Positions 10,100 through 24,200 of a stretch of 64,000 bases of DNA are shown here, piece after piece; position 1 is the stretch's first letter, and each line of letters starts with the position of its first letter. This stretch comes from Watersipora subatra. Lineage: Eukaryota > Bryozoa > Gymnolaemata > Cheilostomatida > Watersiporidae. The notes beneath the pieces were generated by a model, which saw only the letters and a program-made list of their open reading frames with translations, did no database searches and was not told the DNA's origin. A program made the position numbers and the translations under genes. The stretch is taken from the NCBI RefSeq assembly GCF_963576615.1, contig NC_088715.1, positions 53,149,959 through 53,213,958 of the forward strand. The letters run 5' to 3'.

Positions 10100-11919
10100 T
10101 CTTAACTAAATGGTAGTCTGTCCCTGTGACAAATGTGGTGACTGACTCATCCCTTCCATTACCTCAACATGCTAGCAACAAAAGCATGAGATCGGTGCTG
10201 CTTATACTGTCTGCTAGAGGAGAGGCTAGCAAAATCTACACACGGTATTAGTAATATTGTCAACTGGACAATATTACCAATACAAGGAAGGAACTTAGCA
10301 GTCTGTCTTCTTACCTGCTAGTTAATATTTAACAATCCATATCAGCTGTTCAAATCAATAACAACAATCTTCAAAAATCAAGTCCAAAGATATGGAGGAA
10401 GTGGTAAAACTGTCCAGTTTTTTGGCAACCAGTCACCGGATTTTTAATATTTTTTATGGACAAAAAAGAAATATTTTACTAGCTTACTGCGCCATAATTT
10501 TGCAGCCATCATAGGAAGGAAAGGGCAAACATGCAATACGCTCTGTCATGCAAATGAAAATGGCAACTTATTTATTGCAGTTATTTATGTAATATTTTTG
10601 CCAGTGCATCAATTTATTTTGATAAAACTATATATTATAAGATTACCACAAGATTGTTCATTTTATATTACAGATCTCATTTTGAGACTGTAATTAGGAA
10701 AATATTACGCATCATAAACAACTTAATATTAAACCTTAGTCCAAATAATATTACTCCTAAACCACCAATGATATTTCTAAATCTTAGTAATGTAAATGGC
10801 AGAGACATTGCTACTGTAATGTTGGAGCATCGTAATGAAATTTGGTTTACTTTCCCTTATTTACAAGCCTAATCAGACTATGAGGCAGGTCTGATATTAT
10901 TAGTAATTTGTTTTTTACTCAAAAGTTAGTCTGGTCTTTCACTCAAATATAAATGGGTTTTATTTTACAAAATGAAATTTTCCTTGCTTATTCATATTAA
11001 AAAGACGGATGAACTTGCAGGCTATGATAAGTTGAACTTATATAATGAAGCAATCTTTTTGTAGTGCCTATTCACTCAAGTTGGTTAGTGCATTAACAGC
11101 GTCTCAAAAGACTTTTTCTAAAAAGCACACTCAGTGGAGTGTTTGTTCAATACTGGTAGAGTGCTCTATGTGAATGCATTATAAGTTTTTGGAAAAAGCT
11201 AATTTCGGAACAATATTTGTAACCCGATTTGTCGAGTTTATTAATATTTATGTTTTCAAAGACTAATAGCTATAAATAATACTAATAACTGCATGTTTTA
11301 TAATTGCCGGTTTGAAAAAAGAAAGATTGATTATAACCATTCTACTCACATTCGTGTTGTTGCGATAAACTGACTTTAAACAAAATATGTGTTTAAAAAG
11401 CTTTTTTAAAGTCAAGTTAAACATCATATTCTTTAGTACTACAAATAGTAGAAATGGTTCTTAATTCTTGTAGTTTGATATGTTTTTCTAATATAGCATT
11501 AAATATTTGTCTGTTCAGAAGTTAACTGTATAGAATCGTTGAATATGTATTTATAGTTTAAACATGTGAATAGTTTATAATGTGTAGAATTTTTCTAATT
11601 GGTTAAATTTGCTTAAATACCATGGGAACAGATGCTAATTCTTTATAAGGCCAAATTTTAACCTCTTTAAGTTGTTATCAGTGCAAGCATCAGAAACAGG
11701 AAGTTATCTTGACACTTGTTGAAAGGTCTTACAGTCGTTGGGTTGGTAACAACTCCGCTATATTTTAAAGCATGCAGTTAAACATAAATCAGCCCACCAT
11801 GTCAGAGTATAGCTTGATAAACTATTGAAGGTCGTAATCCTTGCTAACCACATGGATACTTATGCTAACCATAAAGTAACTGACATAAAATAGGGTCTCC
11901 ATTTTCTTACTAGCTCAAC
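10100..11919. other. Upstream region of transporter copy A
   Basis: AT-rich sequence with no recognised exon. The 140 bases before the ATG at 11920 resemble the sequence before the decayed exon at 39612, so the 5' flank was part of the duplicated unit. No clear TATA box or initiator could be chosen. Confidence 0.35.
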
Positions 11920-12204
11920 ATGCATAGAGATCATTCAGATAACTTTGAAGAATATGAATCACTTTTTTCCGAAGTTACTGAATCTGGTTCAACTGAAGAA
12001 CTACCACCAGCTAAAGATAAGCATAATTCTATGCTTATAATTGTCGTAGCTTTGATATTCTTATCGTTTTGTATTGACACTCTTCTCGTTCCATTTTTTC
12101 CTGATGTCGCTCTTAAGCATGGTTTGCTACTAGCCGAGGTGGGAGTTGTCTTTTCCGCATTCGACTTTGCTAGATTTGTGACAGCTCCAATCGCTGGATC
12201 AATG
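11920..12204 (+). CDS. Copy A exon 1
   Basis: Residues 1-95: acidic N-terminal tail, TM1 and the start of TM2, ending AGSM before donor GTGAGT (phase 0). The ATG is the first in frame, and its context is conserved in the decayed copy at 39612. Confidence 0.85.
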
Positions 12205-15200
12205 GTGAGTCACTATGTAATTAGTTCATTAAAGCAGTTAGTTGTACACGTAAACAAACTGAATACTATTAAAACTAAACACAGTAACTATAAATAAAGC
12301 AGAGCATTTGAAGTTGATTAACAGTATCCTTTTTGCTGCTATTGTGGCGGACGCCGGGCCATAACATAGTAATTCGTGTAGATACTTGCACATGTTATAT
12401 CTTGCATGCCGCGTTGTTCTTTTTACTATACCGTTATTGATTTGTCCATATTTTATATCGCTATTTATCGCTGTATTATAACCATGCCAACGAGTTAACG
12501 ATTCTGTTTATTACTAATGTTATACGGTTTTTGCTCGGTTCCGTTAGCCGGAACGGGCGAGTTTATTGTATAAAGAAGCGCGGTCAGTCAGTCGGGCAAT
12601 GCAAATGGCTGTACGCTCTTTGACTAGTGGACTTTCCTTCTCTAATAAAAAATTGAACAAAACCACACGCAATTTATTTCTTTATAAAATAGTCTAGATT
12701 GTGCCAAGTAAAGGCTGGCAAACTCCTTTACACTGAGAGGAAAAACGACTTAAAACTGCTTAAAATTTAGAGTATACACATTCTGCATGCAGTTAAGGTA
12801 ATACAATAACTCAACTATTCAACCAGCATTTGGCAAGCTTTCACAGATTAAGTTGAGTAATGAAGAAGCTAAAGGTAATTTTTCATTTCAGTCTGACATT
12901 AAAACTAAATTTTAGTAAACCTGATTCGAGTATATCAAAAATATGAGAAAATAGGAACTTTTTAATTTGGTGTAATTTAGTGCTTATTTAATTCTCTACT
13001 TTAGCTCTCATGATCCGGACGTGCATTTTAAAGTTTTGTTGCAGTTCTGACTTTTGAAAAACCATGTTGTTTATAGAGTTGTTTTTATTAAATGAAGAAT
13101 ATTATATTTTTTAAAAAGCAGTTGACACGAGTTCATTAGAATGAAAAAATTGAATCTGCGATCTGCTACAGTACAACCAGAATATGGAACCTTGAGTAGT
13201 AGATCAGCTGTAACCCTTCATTGCTCCACAATGAAACAAACCAAATTGAGCATAAATGGCAATATATATATTTTTTGCGAGTTTTCAACAAAATACAGTC
13301 AATTTAGGTAAAATGAGCAACTGCATGCATATAAGAAGGCTTTTCTGTAATTTTCCAACCGATGCTCACAGGACTTCTTAAATGTCGTTTGCATTGGTAG
13401 TCTCAGCCTTTTTTCGGAAAAGCTGACTCGATGGCCGGTCAGTCGTTTTTTTTTTAGCTGGCTTGGTAGCAGGTCATCCTTTTAGTGCCAGATCGGCAGT
13501 AGATTGGATCTTCTTTTGCTAGCTCGACAGTCAGTAGTCAGTTCATGTGCCACTCTCGGTTGGTCGTTCAGCTATCCTTACGTGCTAACGGCTGGTAAGC
13601 CGTACTCGTGGGCCGGGTCGAGAATTTAGTAAGCTAAATTCTTTTAGAAAAGATCAATTTTTTAAGTCAATGATATATGTATGTCTCGAAGGTAAAATCT
13701 TCCTATGGTATGCACTGCACGTAGTATATTGTAATGTAACATCTTCTTACTGATCATAACCACTAAATGCATTTAAGTTACTCAGAGAAACTATAGTCAT
13801 TAAGGTTAACATACAACTTTTTACTAAGTTTTAATACGTGCAACACCTATTTACAATTTACACGTGCAAACACATTTACAATTTAATATTTCTCTTGATT
13901 TGTTTTAGCAAAACAAACTTCTTTCAAAAGAAACTTATTTCACGTTATAAAATTTAAAGACTAAAGTTTTTTGAAAGGTTTGAACACCTTTACAGTCGTT
14001 TTAATTTTTTTTTAACTTTATTTAAACTGCACAAACACTTTTCTCGTAAAGTTTAAAAGTAGGAATGGTAACTTTTGTTATATGTTAAACAAAAATAAAT
14101 TTCCTGTGTAAACCTTTTTTATTACCATAGCAACATTGAGCATTTACCTAGTTACTTATAAATAGGATTTAATAACCAATAGAATTTAGCAGCAGTTGTA
14201 ATTTTTCTATTCACAGCTGCTTGATTAGGATACTTAAAATAATTGTTGCAATTTTAAGTTAAATGTTTATGGTGGCAAAGCCATTATTTAAATGCTCTCA
14301 ATTGTCTATTCAGTTTAGTAGATGCCACCCAAAAAAACTGTGCGCTATAGGAGCAACAGCTGCTGGAGCAGCGTGCATCTCCTTTGGGTAAGTTTCTATT
14401 ATTAATTGATCATTGATAATTTTATAAACTGAGGTAAAGTTTTCGTGTATACTACTGTGAAATGTTTTATAAAATACTAAAGAGGTGACTGAATTTTTAT
14501 TTACTTGTTTCCCAGTCATCCATTGATAACTGTATTTCAGCACATCTTTAAATCTACCTAAGAAGGAACCGAACGATGTAAACGTATTCTAGGTACCTTC
14601 CTTCTGTCAGATTTTCACTAACATGCTTTGTAAGGGTCTCATGCTTTGTTTTTATTCTTCATAGAATGTCTTTTAAAAATGACAAATATCTTTCACAGGA
14701 TAGACTAGATAGAGAGCTAACTACAAACTTTGCTTTCAAAATAAATTGTCATAGCACTGGTGAATTCAAGGCAAAATTCTGATCAACAGGGTTTAATTTT
14801 TAGTCAGGTTATCAAGTTTTTTAATTTAAACCCTACCTACCTACACAGTTTATAGTCTGCATTCTGCATATCAGAATATTTGGTTTGTTCAAACTTTGTT
14901 ATTTTGGAGTTACAGGCCACATTTAAAATCTTTTACAAACAGAGTAATCTGTTTGGCTCACTATCATTTATTCACATTATTATTATAAACCCTCTTCAAC
15001 TGAATGCTTAGGAAATTGATAGTGTGTGCTTTATTATAGTTTACTTCCCATTTTTTAGTCTTCAATAGTTTTCCGACTGAAATAATGATCATCAAACTTT
15101 TACTTACAAGTAATTCTGTTGTTTCACTAGTTAAGCCAACTTGGGGAATCAATACAAAATATTAGATTATTTCTAAAATAAAGAGTAACTAGCATCACAG

Positions 15201-18200
15201 TAGATGATACCTTGCTGTAAAACCACTCAGTTTTTTTTTTCTGGAAAACTTTTAATATAATTGTTGCATACATTGTGCATATTTAAAAAAGTTGGAAAGA
15301 TAATATAGTTATAATATTTCACATTAAATTTTCTAGTGAAACTTTTTTACTAGCAAATGTTTTATTGCTTAAAGCAATGTTTCCACTTTCCAATAAGCTG
15401 GGAAGTTTTGCTTAAGCCTCTAACATGTGACAAATTTCAAGTTCCTCCAATTTTAAGATAATTTTTCAGTTGCGACAACTAAGTAGAGACGAGCATTTAC
15501 AGTTACTGTATATTTTTTTAATGTATTATGGCACACATTGCCTATAATCTCATCAACTGAATAAACTGGTGACTGATATTCAATAGACAAATTAATATGA
15601 TCATCATTCTTACAGCTTGTTAGCTTGTGACATGTTCCAATGTAAGTGACATCGTCACTCACATTGGAACATGTAACAAGAATGTAACAAGCATGTCACT
15701 CACACAATAAAGCAGTGTGAGTGGCATTGTCACTCACACTGCTTTATTGTCTATCAATAAAGATAAGTATACCAGCATCAGCACAGTTATTATTCAATGA
15801 TAAATGACTGGTAAATAGTTTATTGGTGTCAATGTTAAAATCCTGGTCTATCAAATCGAAGTCCAGAGTTTTAATCTCGTATGACGAACTAGTGTCTACC
15901 AACTTTTTTCATGCTTGGAGCATTACCTTGGTTAGTTAGGAATGGCTCAGTTAGCTATTTTTATTGTAAAGAAGGTTAGCTCATGCTACCATACTTAGCA
16001 TTAGATTGTTTGCTCAACACTAAACTTGCTCAGATTGGTCGGCTGACTGAATGCTGAAATATACTTGTCAACTAGAAGATTTGTTGCATTGCCCAAGTTC
16101 AAAATGCAGGAAAGGTTAGAAGGCACTCTCGGAGAGACCCCCTTTTATATATAGTGTTACAAACCTGAAAAGGTCATATTCTGGTATAGTTTGTGGAGAC
16201 AAATCCAATGATATACTTGGTTTGTTCACCAGACAAACGGTTCTCATTTTATGAATCAGAATGTGGTTTCAAAGTCATGTTTCTCATGCAAAATATCTAG
16301 ATGAAAGTCTTAGTGTATTCACTTTAAAAGTAGTTATTATACTGCCAAACAGTGTATATCGTGACAATATGGGAGCAGAATTTTCAATTACAATTTTTAT
16401 TCAGGTAAAAAGAGACAAAAAGACACATATGCGAAATCAGGTTGGAGTTTGGATCGTAGGTCGGACCCCCTACACAGAGAAAAAAATTTTGAGCCTATAA
16501 ATGCATCAGTTAGGTTTCAAGGATTAGCCATACAAAATTTCAAGTCGATATCTTTAAAATTGACAAAATGACAGCATTTTAAAGATTGAAAACACTGACA
16601 AAAAGCAAATAATTAGCAAACGCTGCCTAAAGATTGGTAATAGAAAACGGAGGATTTCTTTATAGTTATTGACAGCTGGATTGTCTCATACCCTTTTAAA
16701 ACCCTCCACTTGAATATGTATTACCATATGGTGCAGCTGGCCTTTTGTTTGCCTTCCTAGCAGCAATTACCACAGGTTCAGCTGCCTTGTTTCCACGTAC
16801 AACCCGCAGCGATCAATATCTCTGGCCTTTTGTCTCTGGAAGTGGCCCACATTCAGTCCAAGTTATGAGTGTTTTAAAGGGATTTGACATACTTTTTAGT
16901 GGCAGCAATGGAAAGAGCACACAGGAGTTATATAGGAAGCGTGTTTTTCTTGAAAATAATTTTTTTGAAAAGAAAACTATTTTGAGGGTGCCTTCAAACC
17001 ATCATTTTTAACCATTCTAACCGAATCATTTTAAAACTTTTTTGGTCATCTGCAGTTAAATGCATTCCAATAGTTGATCAATAGGATTTTGACTAGTTTT
17101 TGGATCTGTTTACACACGATTGGATACAAAGAGTTTTGTTGGCTGAACAGATGAGTCATCATTCATTTGTCAGTCAAATAGTTAGTACCTACAATTTGTA
17201 ATTTATCCATCCTAGTTTAAGCAAACTACAATGTTATTACCTGGTGATTCTGCTACAGGATTACCAGCTCCATCAACTCCACAACTATCTTCTTTATTAG
17301 CTGCTTAGCTATTAGATGTGTGGCAGGTATGGGATCAGCCATGTTGAATGTCTCTGGGACTAGCCTATTAATGAAGGCTTCAGGCTATGAATCTTCTACT
17401 ATTGTGGTAAGCCACATATCTATCTAGCAGAATTTATTTAAAAAATATTTCAGCTACAATAATTAGTTTTTTTAAATTGTATTTTTGAGTAAAATGTCTA
17501 AGTCAAAAGCATTCATGGTTTTTTCTTGGGTATTTTTTCTTTACAGATGTTTACCTATTTTCACAATAGTTCTGTTACGCTTGACTTTGCATGGCAAGTG
17601 ATTTAAGGTTGGAAGAAGAGGAATGCATAGGTTTACTTAATTTTTTTAGATAGAGTTCAAACAGATACCACAAGTTCGGTGTTGACCTTATTTACATATT
17701 CATGAGTTTACAAATTTAAAAGCATGACACGTTTCATTTAGTTTTTTACTAAAAAGCAAATTCTAGCACAAAGGCCAATACATGTAGTTGCAACAAAATT
17801 CAGAAAACAGCTTGTTGTTTAGGATAGGTCTTCAAGCAAAGGTCAGCTTTTTGTTTAAGGTATGAAAATCTTTAAGCAGATGTAGACGGGCCTTATACAT
17901 GTGTGTTGTTGACACCAGAAGAAATTGAAAGTCATGGTGATAATCAAATTTGTAGTAAACTTCACAACTCTAATTTTTTTCAAAAGTATACATGTGCTAA
18001 CCAGTAATTAAAATGTTTTATTTTACTGATATATTGGTTTCATAATAGCATAATGCTCTGACAACTGATAAATTAGGTACGCTCTAAAAATATATATCTT
18101 AGATTAAAATATATGAAATTTTGTGTGGAAGCAGTATTAATTACATGCACCTCAAATAATAAATCAAAATCGTTTTCATAATAATGTTTGCACTAGTGCC

Positions 18201-21200
18201 ATCAACATTTTAAACATGTTACTTCATATTAGTTTTTATTACTACTTCGATTTCTAATTCAAGATAGTTGCAAATTTATTTTAGGAAAAATTTTGTAAAT
18301 CAAGTAATTCTACTGATAGCCAACTTCTGTTAGAGCGAATGAATGATTAACTTTAAAAAGACACTCATATGGCCCTAGACTCTCTGGCATGCACCTTCAT
18401 GACCTCATTCATTACCAGTGCCGGTACCGGTATCGGTATCGGTACCGGTACCGGTACCGGTACCGGTACCGGGACTAGTACTAGTACTAGTACTGGTACA
18501 GGTACTAGTACTAGTACCTGTACTAGTACCTGTACTAGTACCAGTACTAGTACCAGTACTAGTACCAGTACTAGTACTATTACCAGTACCAGCACTAGTA
18601 CCAGTACTCGTACTAGTATCGGTACCGGCACCAATACTAGTGCCGGTGCCAGTACCCGTGAGCTCATGTAGGTAAATTAAACTGAGTAACAGTTGTCTCT
18701 CAGCTCTTTGATGGTGTGTCACACAAGTTAAGTTTCCCTCTCATTACCTTTGATCACATTTAGATCTTTAGGTGGAATTATTTACTTACAGGCTTTTGTG
18801 GAAACAGCAAATATGGTTGGATATGCGCTAGGCCCTGCTTTAGGTGCTTTTCTCTATCAAGTAAGCCTAAAAAACTGCAGTATCTGTTAATAGCGCATAT
18901 AAAAGTTTGTTGTTTCATAGATTCTTATTCTTGAAAGGTTTTCAGTGGCTAACCAAACCTGTACTCAACATCTGCTTTGTATTAATGAAACTGACAAATC
19001 ATCATAATTACCCATGCTTCACTGATTCAGAAACAACTATTTCAATTTGTAGATGGTAGGCTACACATACATGTTCTGTATTTCTGGAGCCTGTCTCTTG
19101 ATTCTACTACCAGTCTTTTGTTGCATTGTTCCTAAAGTTGGTAAGTGGAAATCATACAAGATTACTTGTAACTGTGACTGTTACGAATTATGTCATAATG
19201 TCCCTAATATAATACTATATACAAATCTATCTTATTCTTGCCAGAGTGTAGTATTAGGTTGATTGTTTTAAATCTGATATATGAAACTACCAAATATACG
19301 ATATAAACAACTAATTTTATTTTAGACTGCTAAAATGGACTTTTAGCCAATGTTGTGGCATCACAATTTTATGGGTAAAAAGTGTCATATTTAATAGATC
19401 TGCTTGTGCTAATGGTATTTTGCTAATTATTTCACAAAGAGTTAGGCTAAGATCAGCATCATTGATGCAGAAATGATATAGTCTATTTTAAATTAACTTT
19501 GTTTTACATATGGTAAAACAACCTGAGCTGTAAAACTTTTTACCATTCAGCAAAATAAATATTAGGCAGTGTGCTAGTTTGTTAGGTAGTTATATAAAAT
19601 AGTGTAACAAAAAGGGATAGCTGGACCCAAAATTTAGGGGAGCCTTTACGACCTTGAACTTTTCTTTGTTTTAACTTTAGCCATTAAACTTTTGTTTATG
19701 TACAAACTTCCAGAATAATGCCTGTAATACATAACAACATGTTTTGAAAACTACAAGCAATACAGTAGCAGCTGCATTTATACAAATCTAAAAAAACTTG
19801 CCAAAGTTGCGCGTAAATCAAATGGTCGTTTGAAAGTTTTAGAGTCAAAAAAACTTCGTAAAACGCATAATTATTTTTACCGTTCATTAATATTATATAA
19901 CTAAAGTACAGAGTAGATGTTGCTAGCTGGATTAGAATTTACATAGCTTTTTACCACTTTGAAAATCTGCAAAAATGTGTAAATTTTCAAATTTTGACAC
20001 GTTTTTGTTGGTTTTTACAGAAGAAGAAAGTAAAAGTTCAAGTAGAGACTTTTTATCATTGCTTAAAATTCCTGGACTGTTTATAATGTTCCTCAGCTGG
20101 GTCACCATAAAGTTATCCGAGACCTCCCGAACCACTGAACTCACAACATTTTATCACATATCTGTAAGTGACTACAGAACTCAGTTGTAAATACATCAGT
20201 TTTGTCCTTGTTCTATTTTCTACCTAATTAAATGCTGTAATTTATTTGTCTGTTTAACTTCTTCTTAGAAAATTTGCATCAAAGTTTAAAAACCTTTGTT
20301 TTATAGCTTTCCAATTTTAGTTTACCAGCTTTTAATCTGTTCATAAAATACAGAATATGTAAAATGTAAAATAAAGAAATATAATTTGATTAAATTTTAA
20401 TGGCACATCTAAATAAAAGCTAGTTAGTGGCTAAAACTGCTTTATCTGCAGAAAGACATCTTAAGTCAAATGATGTTTTTATTAAACATTAACTACTTAG
20501 ATGCCTCAAGTAATAAAGTGATAATTCAAAGCGTTAGGAAGTGCAACCAAATTATTCTTGAAGATATTTTTCTAATGGCAGTAGCAATGAAAAGATCTCG
20601 TATTTATGTAGTTTTATTTTAATGTAATAATGTTAAGTATTTTTACGGTAATATCACAAGCATCTTTTTAGGCAATAAAAACTATTAAGTTTCTACTTGT
20701 AGAGCCTTTTTTAACTACAATCACGATGCAGCTAATCTGGTGCTTCTAAAGAAGTATTATGCCATCTTATGTAAAAAGATAGTAACAACTTGTTCATGCA
20801 TGTTAGTACCAAAACAAGAATTGTTTTTGTTTCATATCAAATCTTATTCACTCTGATTAACAGTGCTACTCTTTATAAAATTTGGCCACGCGAGCCCAAT
20901 TTGCATTAAATAAGATTTTGGGACCAACTTTATTGTGTCAGAAAAGTAACGAATATGAGACATTTTTTTAACATCAATTACAATATATCTCTAGTTGTAA
21001 GCTTTCAATAATCTACTAACCTGTGTTATTTTACTCATTTGTCAGTGCCTGGTGTATGTGATCTTTGCTAATCCTTGCAGTTATTTATGACCTTGAAACA
21101 TTCAGACCACACTTTGACAGATAATCTCTTCTTTAAGTGCCCGACTAGCATAAACAAGCTATGAATAGAAGCGATATACATATGAGACCTCAACCATGAC

Positions 21201-24200
21201 AGGTCTTTGAGCTGAAACATTTTTTCTTACTAGCACGTTGAATTGCTCTCAAATATTTTGACAAACACTTCTGAAAATTTTTTAAACAGGTTTTATTAAA
21301 CCTGTTGGTTTTCCTTCCTTAATAATGTTGCTTAAAACTACCATTTTTGGATTTTTCTAGCTGACTTTTATGCTGAGAAAAACTGAATTAGTTTTGAGTG
21401 GTAGCTGACTCTACTAAATCAAATATACTTGCTGATTTTACATTACAGTTTGGTACATCTCCAACGACCATTGGTATACTTTATGCCATATGGTCATTAC
21501 TGTGTACTGTTGGTCTAGTGGGTGGCGCAAAGTTTGCAAATAAGGTAAGTCAACTCCTTGCTGTTTTTTTCTAAATAGTCCAATGTAGCAATACAAAAAG
21601 AGATAAACTCTTTGATGTGAAATGAAGTTTATGATGCATAAGCAATAAAATTATTTGCAATGTTTGCAAAGCTACATAGTATAAGGGCAGTCGAAAACTG
21701 TGTAGTGTGATTGAAACATTGCTGTAAGTGTTCTTGTGTAATAATAAAGTTTTATTTTATTTGTTGTAGAAATTCACACCATATCTATTGTTGACATCAT
21801 GGATAGTTTTTATTCCAATTTGCCTATCTGTGCTGCCGTCTCCACCTGTAAGCTACATCTTTGGCGGTAGAAGGTTAGTAGGCCTATAGACTATGGTAAG
21901 GAGTTACAGGACTAATGTAGTCTAATTTTCTTGATAAAAAGCTGAAAAGTTTTGCTGTATTGTTTAAAATATACAACTATTAGTGATTACGATAATTTAC
22001 TAAATCTTAGTTCTTTTTTGGGAATGTCATAAAAAGTATCGATATTAATGCTGGACAACAATTAAGGATAGCCAAACGCTTGTCATATAACAATGGCGTT
22101 TGGTCAAAGCCAAAATCGTTGTGCTAACTATTTTCACTGGTCATCAATCAATTAATTAACACACCTCTTGTCATATCACTGAAACTAAAAATTTAAAAGA
22201 TAACTTCTGTGTTATGAACTTAAGTTAGAATATGTTTGTGCCTGGCTCCGCATTTTATTTCCACATCAATATTTTTTTGCATTCTCTTTTTCCTTTTTCG
22301 CACTTTTGGTTGTTCTGTACTAACTATCTGTGCTAAATCAAAACCCTAACACCAGAACAATTCTATCTTGTTTGGCAAAGTTCACAAATGTTGATTATAT
22401 TACAATATTTTAGCTCACCAGGATTGTTAGAAAAAATATAAGCTGTATAGTGATAAAGACTACCAGTCAATACAATACTAGCATCACTAATGTTATAAGG
22501 GGTTGTACTAATCTAATAGTGACTGAATAAATTTTTAGTTCAAAAGATGATTTTTAACAGAATATAAAACGTACACTTTTAATAGTGTTGTTAAAATCTA
22601 AATATAATTTCAAAATTAGAACAAAGATTAACTTTAAAACACCATCAATAAGTACTTTTTAAAAACACCCACTCCATTTGGTGAAATGTATGAACAGCAA
22701 ATTGACTGGACCAAAAAACTGGGATGCAGCTTACTATAACAAAAACTGCTGAAACCATTAGTTTTGATGACCATCATGATAAATAACTGCAATAAGTTCA
22801 ATGAATCAATCATTCAATAGCTCTGATGCATAGATTACTTACTCATGAAACTCTATAGCGAGTGTTTTCATACATGGAATGATCTTTTATAATGTTGTAA
22901 GTTTGTTATAGAGGTAGCAGGTTTCTCATAGATTTGATGAGTTGCTGAAAAAGTTAACATCTGTTTTTCATAGGTACCATGAGTTTTTTTAAAAGTGCTG
23001 AGTGTGTCAGATGTGATGAATTTTTCAGATGCAATGAGTTTGGTGTAGCGGTGATCAGTTTTTCATGTACATGTGAGTGATGAGTATGTTATAAACGATT
23101 TTGCCATAGACAAAATGAGTTCATCATAAATATTATAAGTTTGCCAAAGTTGTTATGTTTTTTAAGTTAGTTAAAACTAACAAGTCTATTTTTTACTAGC
23201 GTTTCCAATTTTCCTACAGAAATGTTTTAAAACAATCTATTTTAATAACAAATCATTAAAACAAATAGTTTCGATACTGAATGCTTTTAAAAGCACTAAA
23301 TGCAATCAATTCTAAACATTTAAAGTTTCAAATAGTTAAATCAGGTAATCAGTACCTTGAGCATGAAGTTTGTCTGCTATCTTAAGTAATATATGTTTAC
23401 TTTTCTTTCTAGGTACTTCCTGCTGACTTCTATAGCAATGTCAATCTTGGCAATATTTGCTAGCTCCTTCTACATCTTTCCTTTCTCTATTGCACATCAG
23501 CTAGTTCGGTAAGAACCTTCCATCCATTTTGTTGGACTGTGTCAAAACATGATAAGTTTTCTGTCTACAATTTTAAAACAGATTTAAACGTGAAAAGGCT
23601 ATGTGCTTTTAGTATTGAAATATCACAAAAAATGTTTCGAAACACCTTCAACAGGACAATCAAATTTGGTTGGTAAATTCATGATGCTAACAAATGGTGC
23701 TTGTGAAATGCTTTTGCAAACACTTGACCTTTTATGTTGCATTCAGTCTTAATTTTTAACATGAAAAGATAACCTTTTTTAAATTACATTACAAAACATC
23801 ACATTTTCTTTACATTTTATAGCATGAAAGAGTAAAAAGATGCTTAAATTATTTGCACTGATAATTATTCATTGACATACAATGTGACAATCAAATCATC
23901 ATTCAAGCTGCAATTAAATATGCATCTTTTTCAATTTACACACAAGAACTTTGACTTATCTGAAATAAGTCTCAAATCAAATAACACAAGTCATTTCGTA
24001 CTTTTGAGGCTCTGTTATTCCGTGAACCAACCATTGTTATTGAAGCTAAATCTTTTGTACAATTTAATAGGTTTGTTAGAACTCCTTATAAAAGGAATGA
24101 ATTCCAAGCTGGTAGAATTCTAAAATTGAATAAAGCAAATTAAATGCTATTTAAAATGAATTGGAAAAAATTCTTTTAACATTTATTAAATACAACTATT

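Noticed and set aside
12341-12720. Full LTR retrotransposon
   Set aside because: No second LTR, no gag/pol frame and no target duplication were found; kept only as a low-confidence solo LTR.
18365-18722. Thr/Gly/Ser- and Val/Leu/Pro-rich frames on both strands
   Set aside because: Translation of the palindromic GTAC hexamer array inside an intron.
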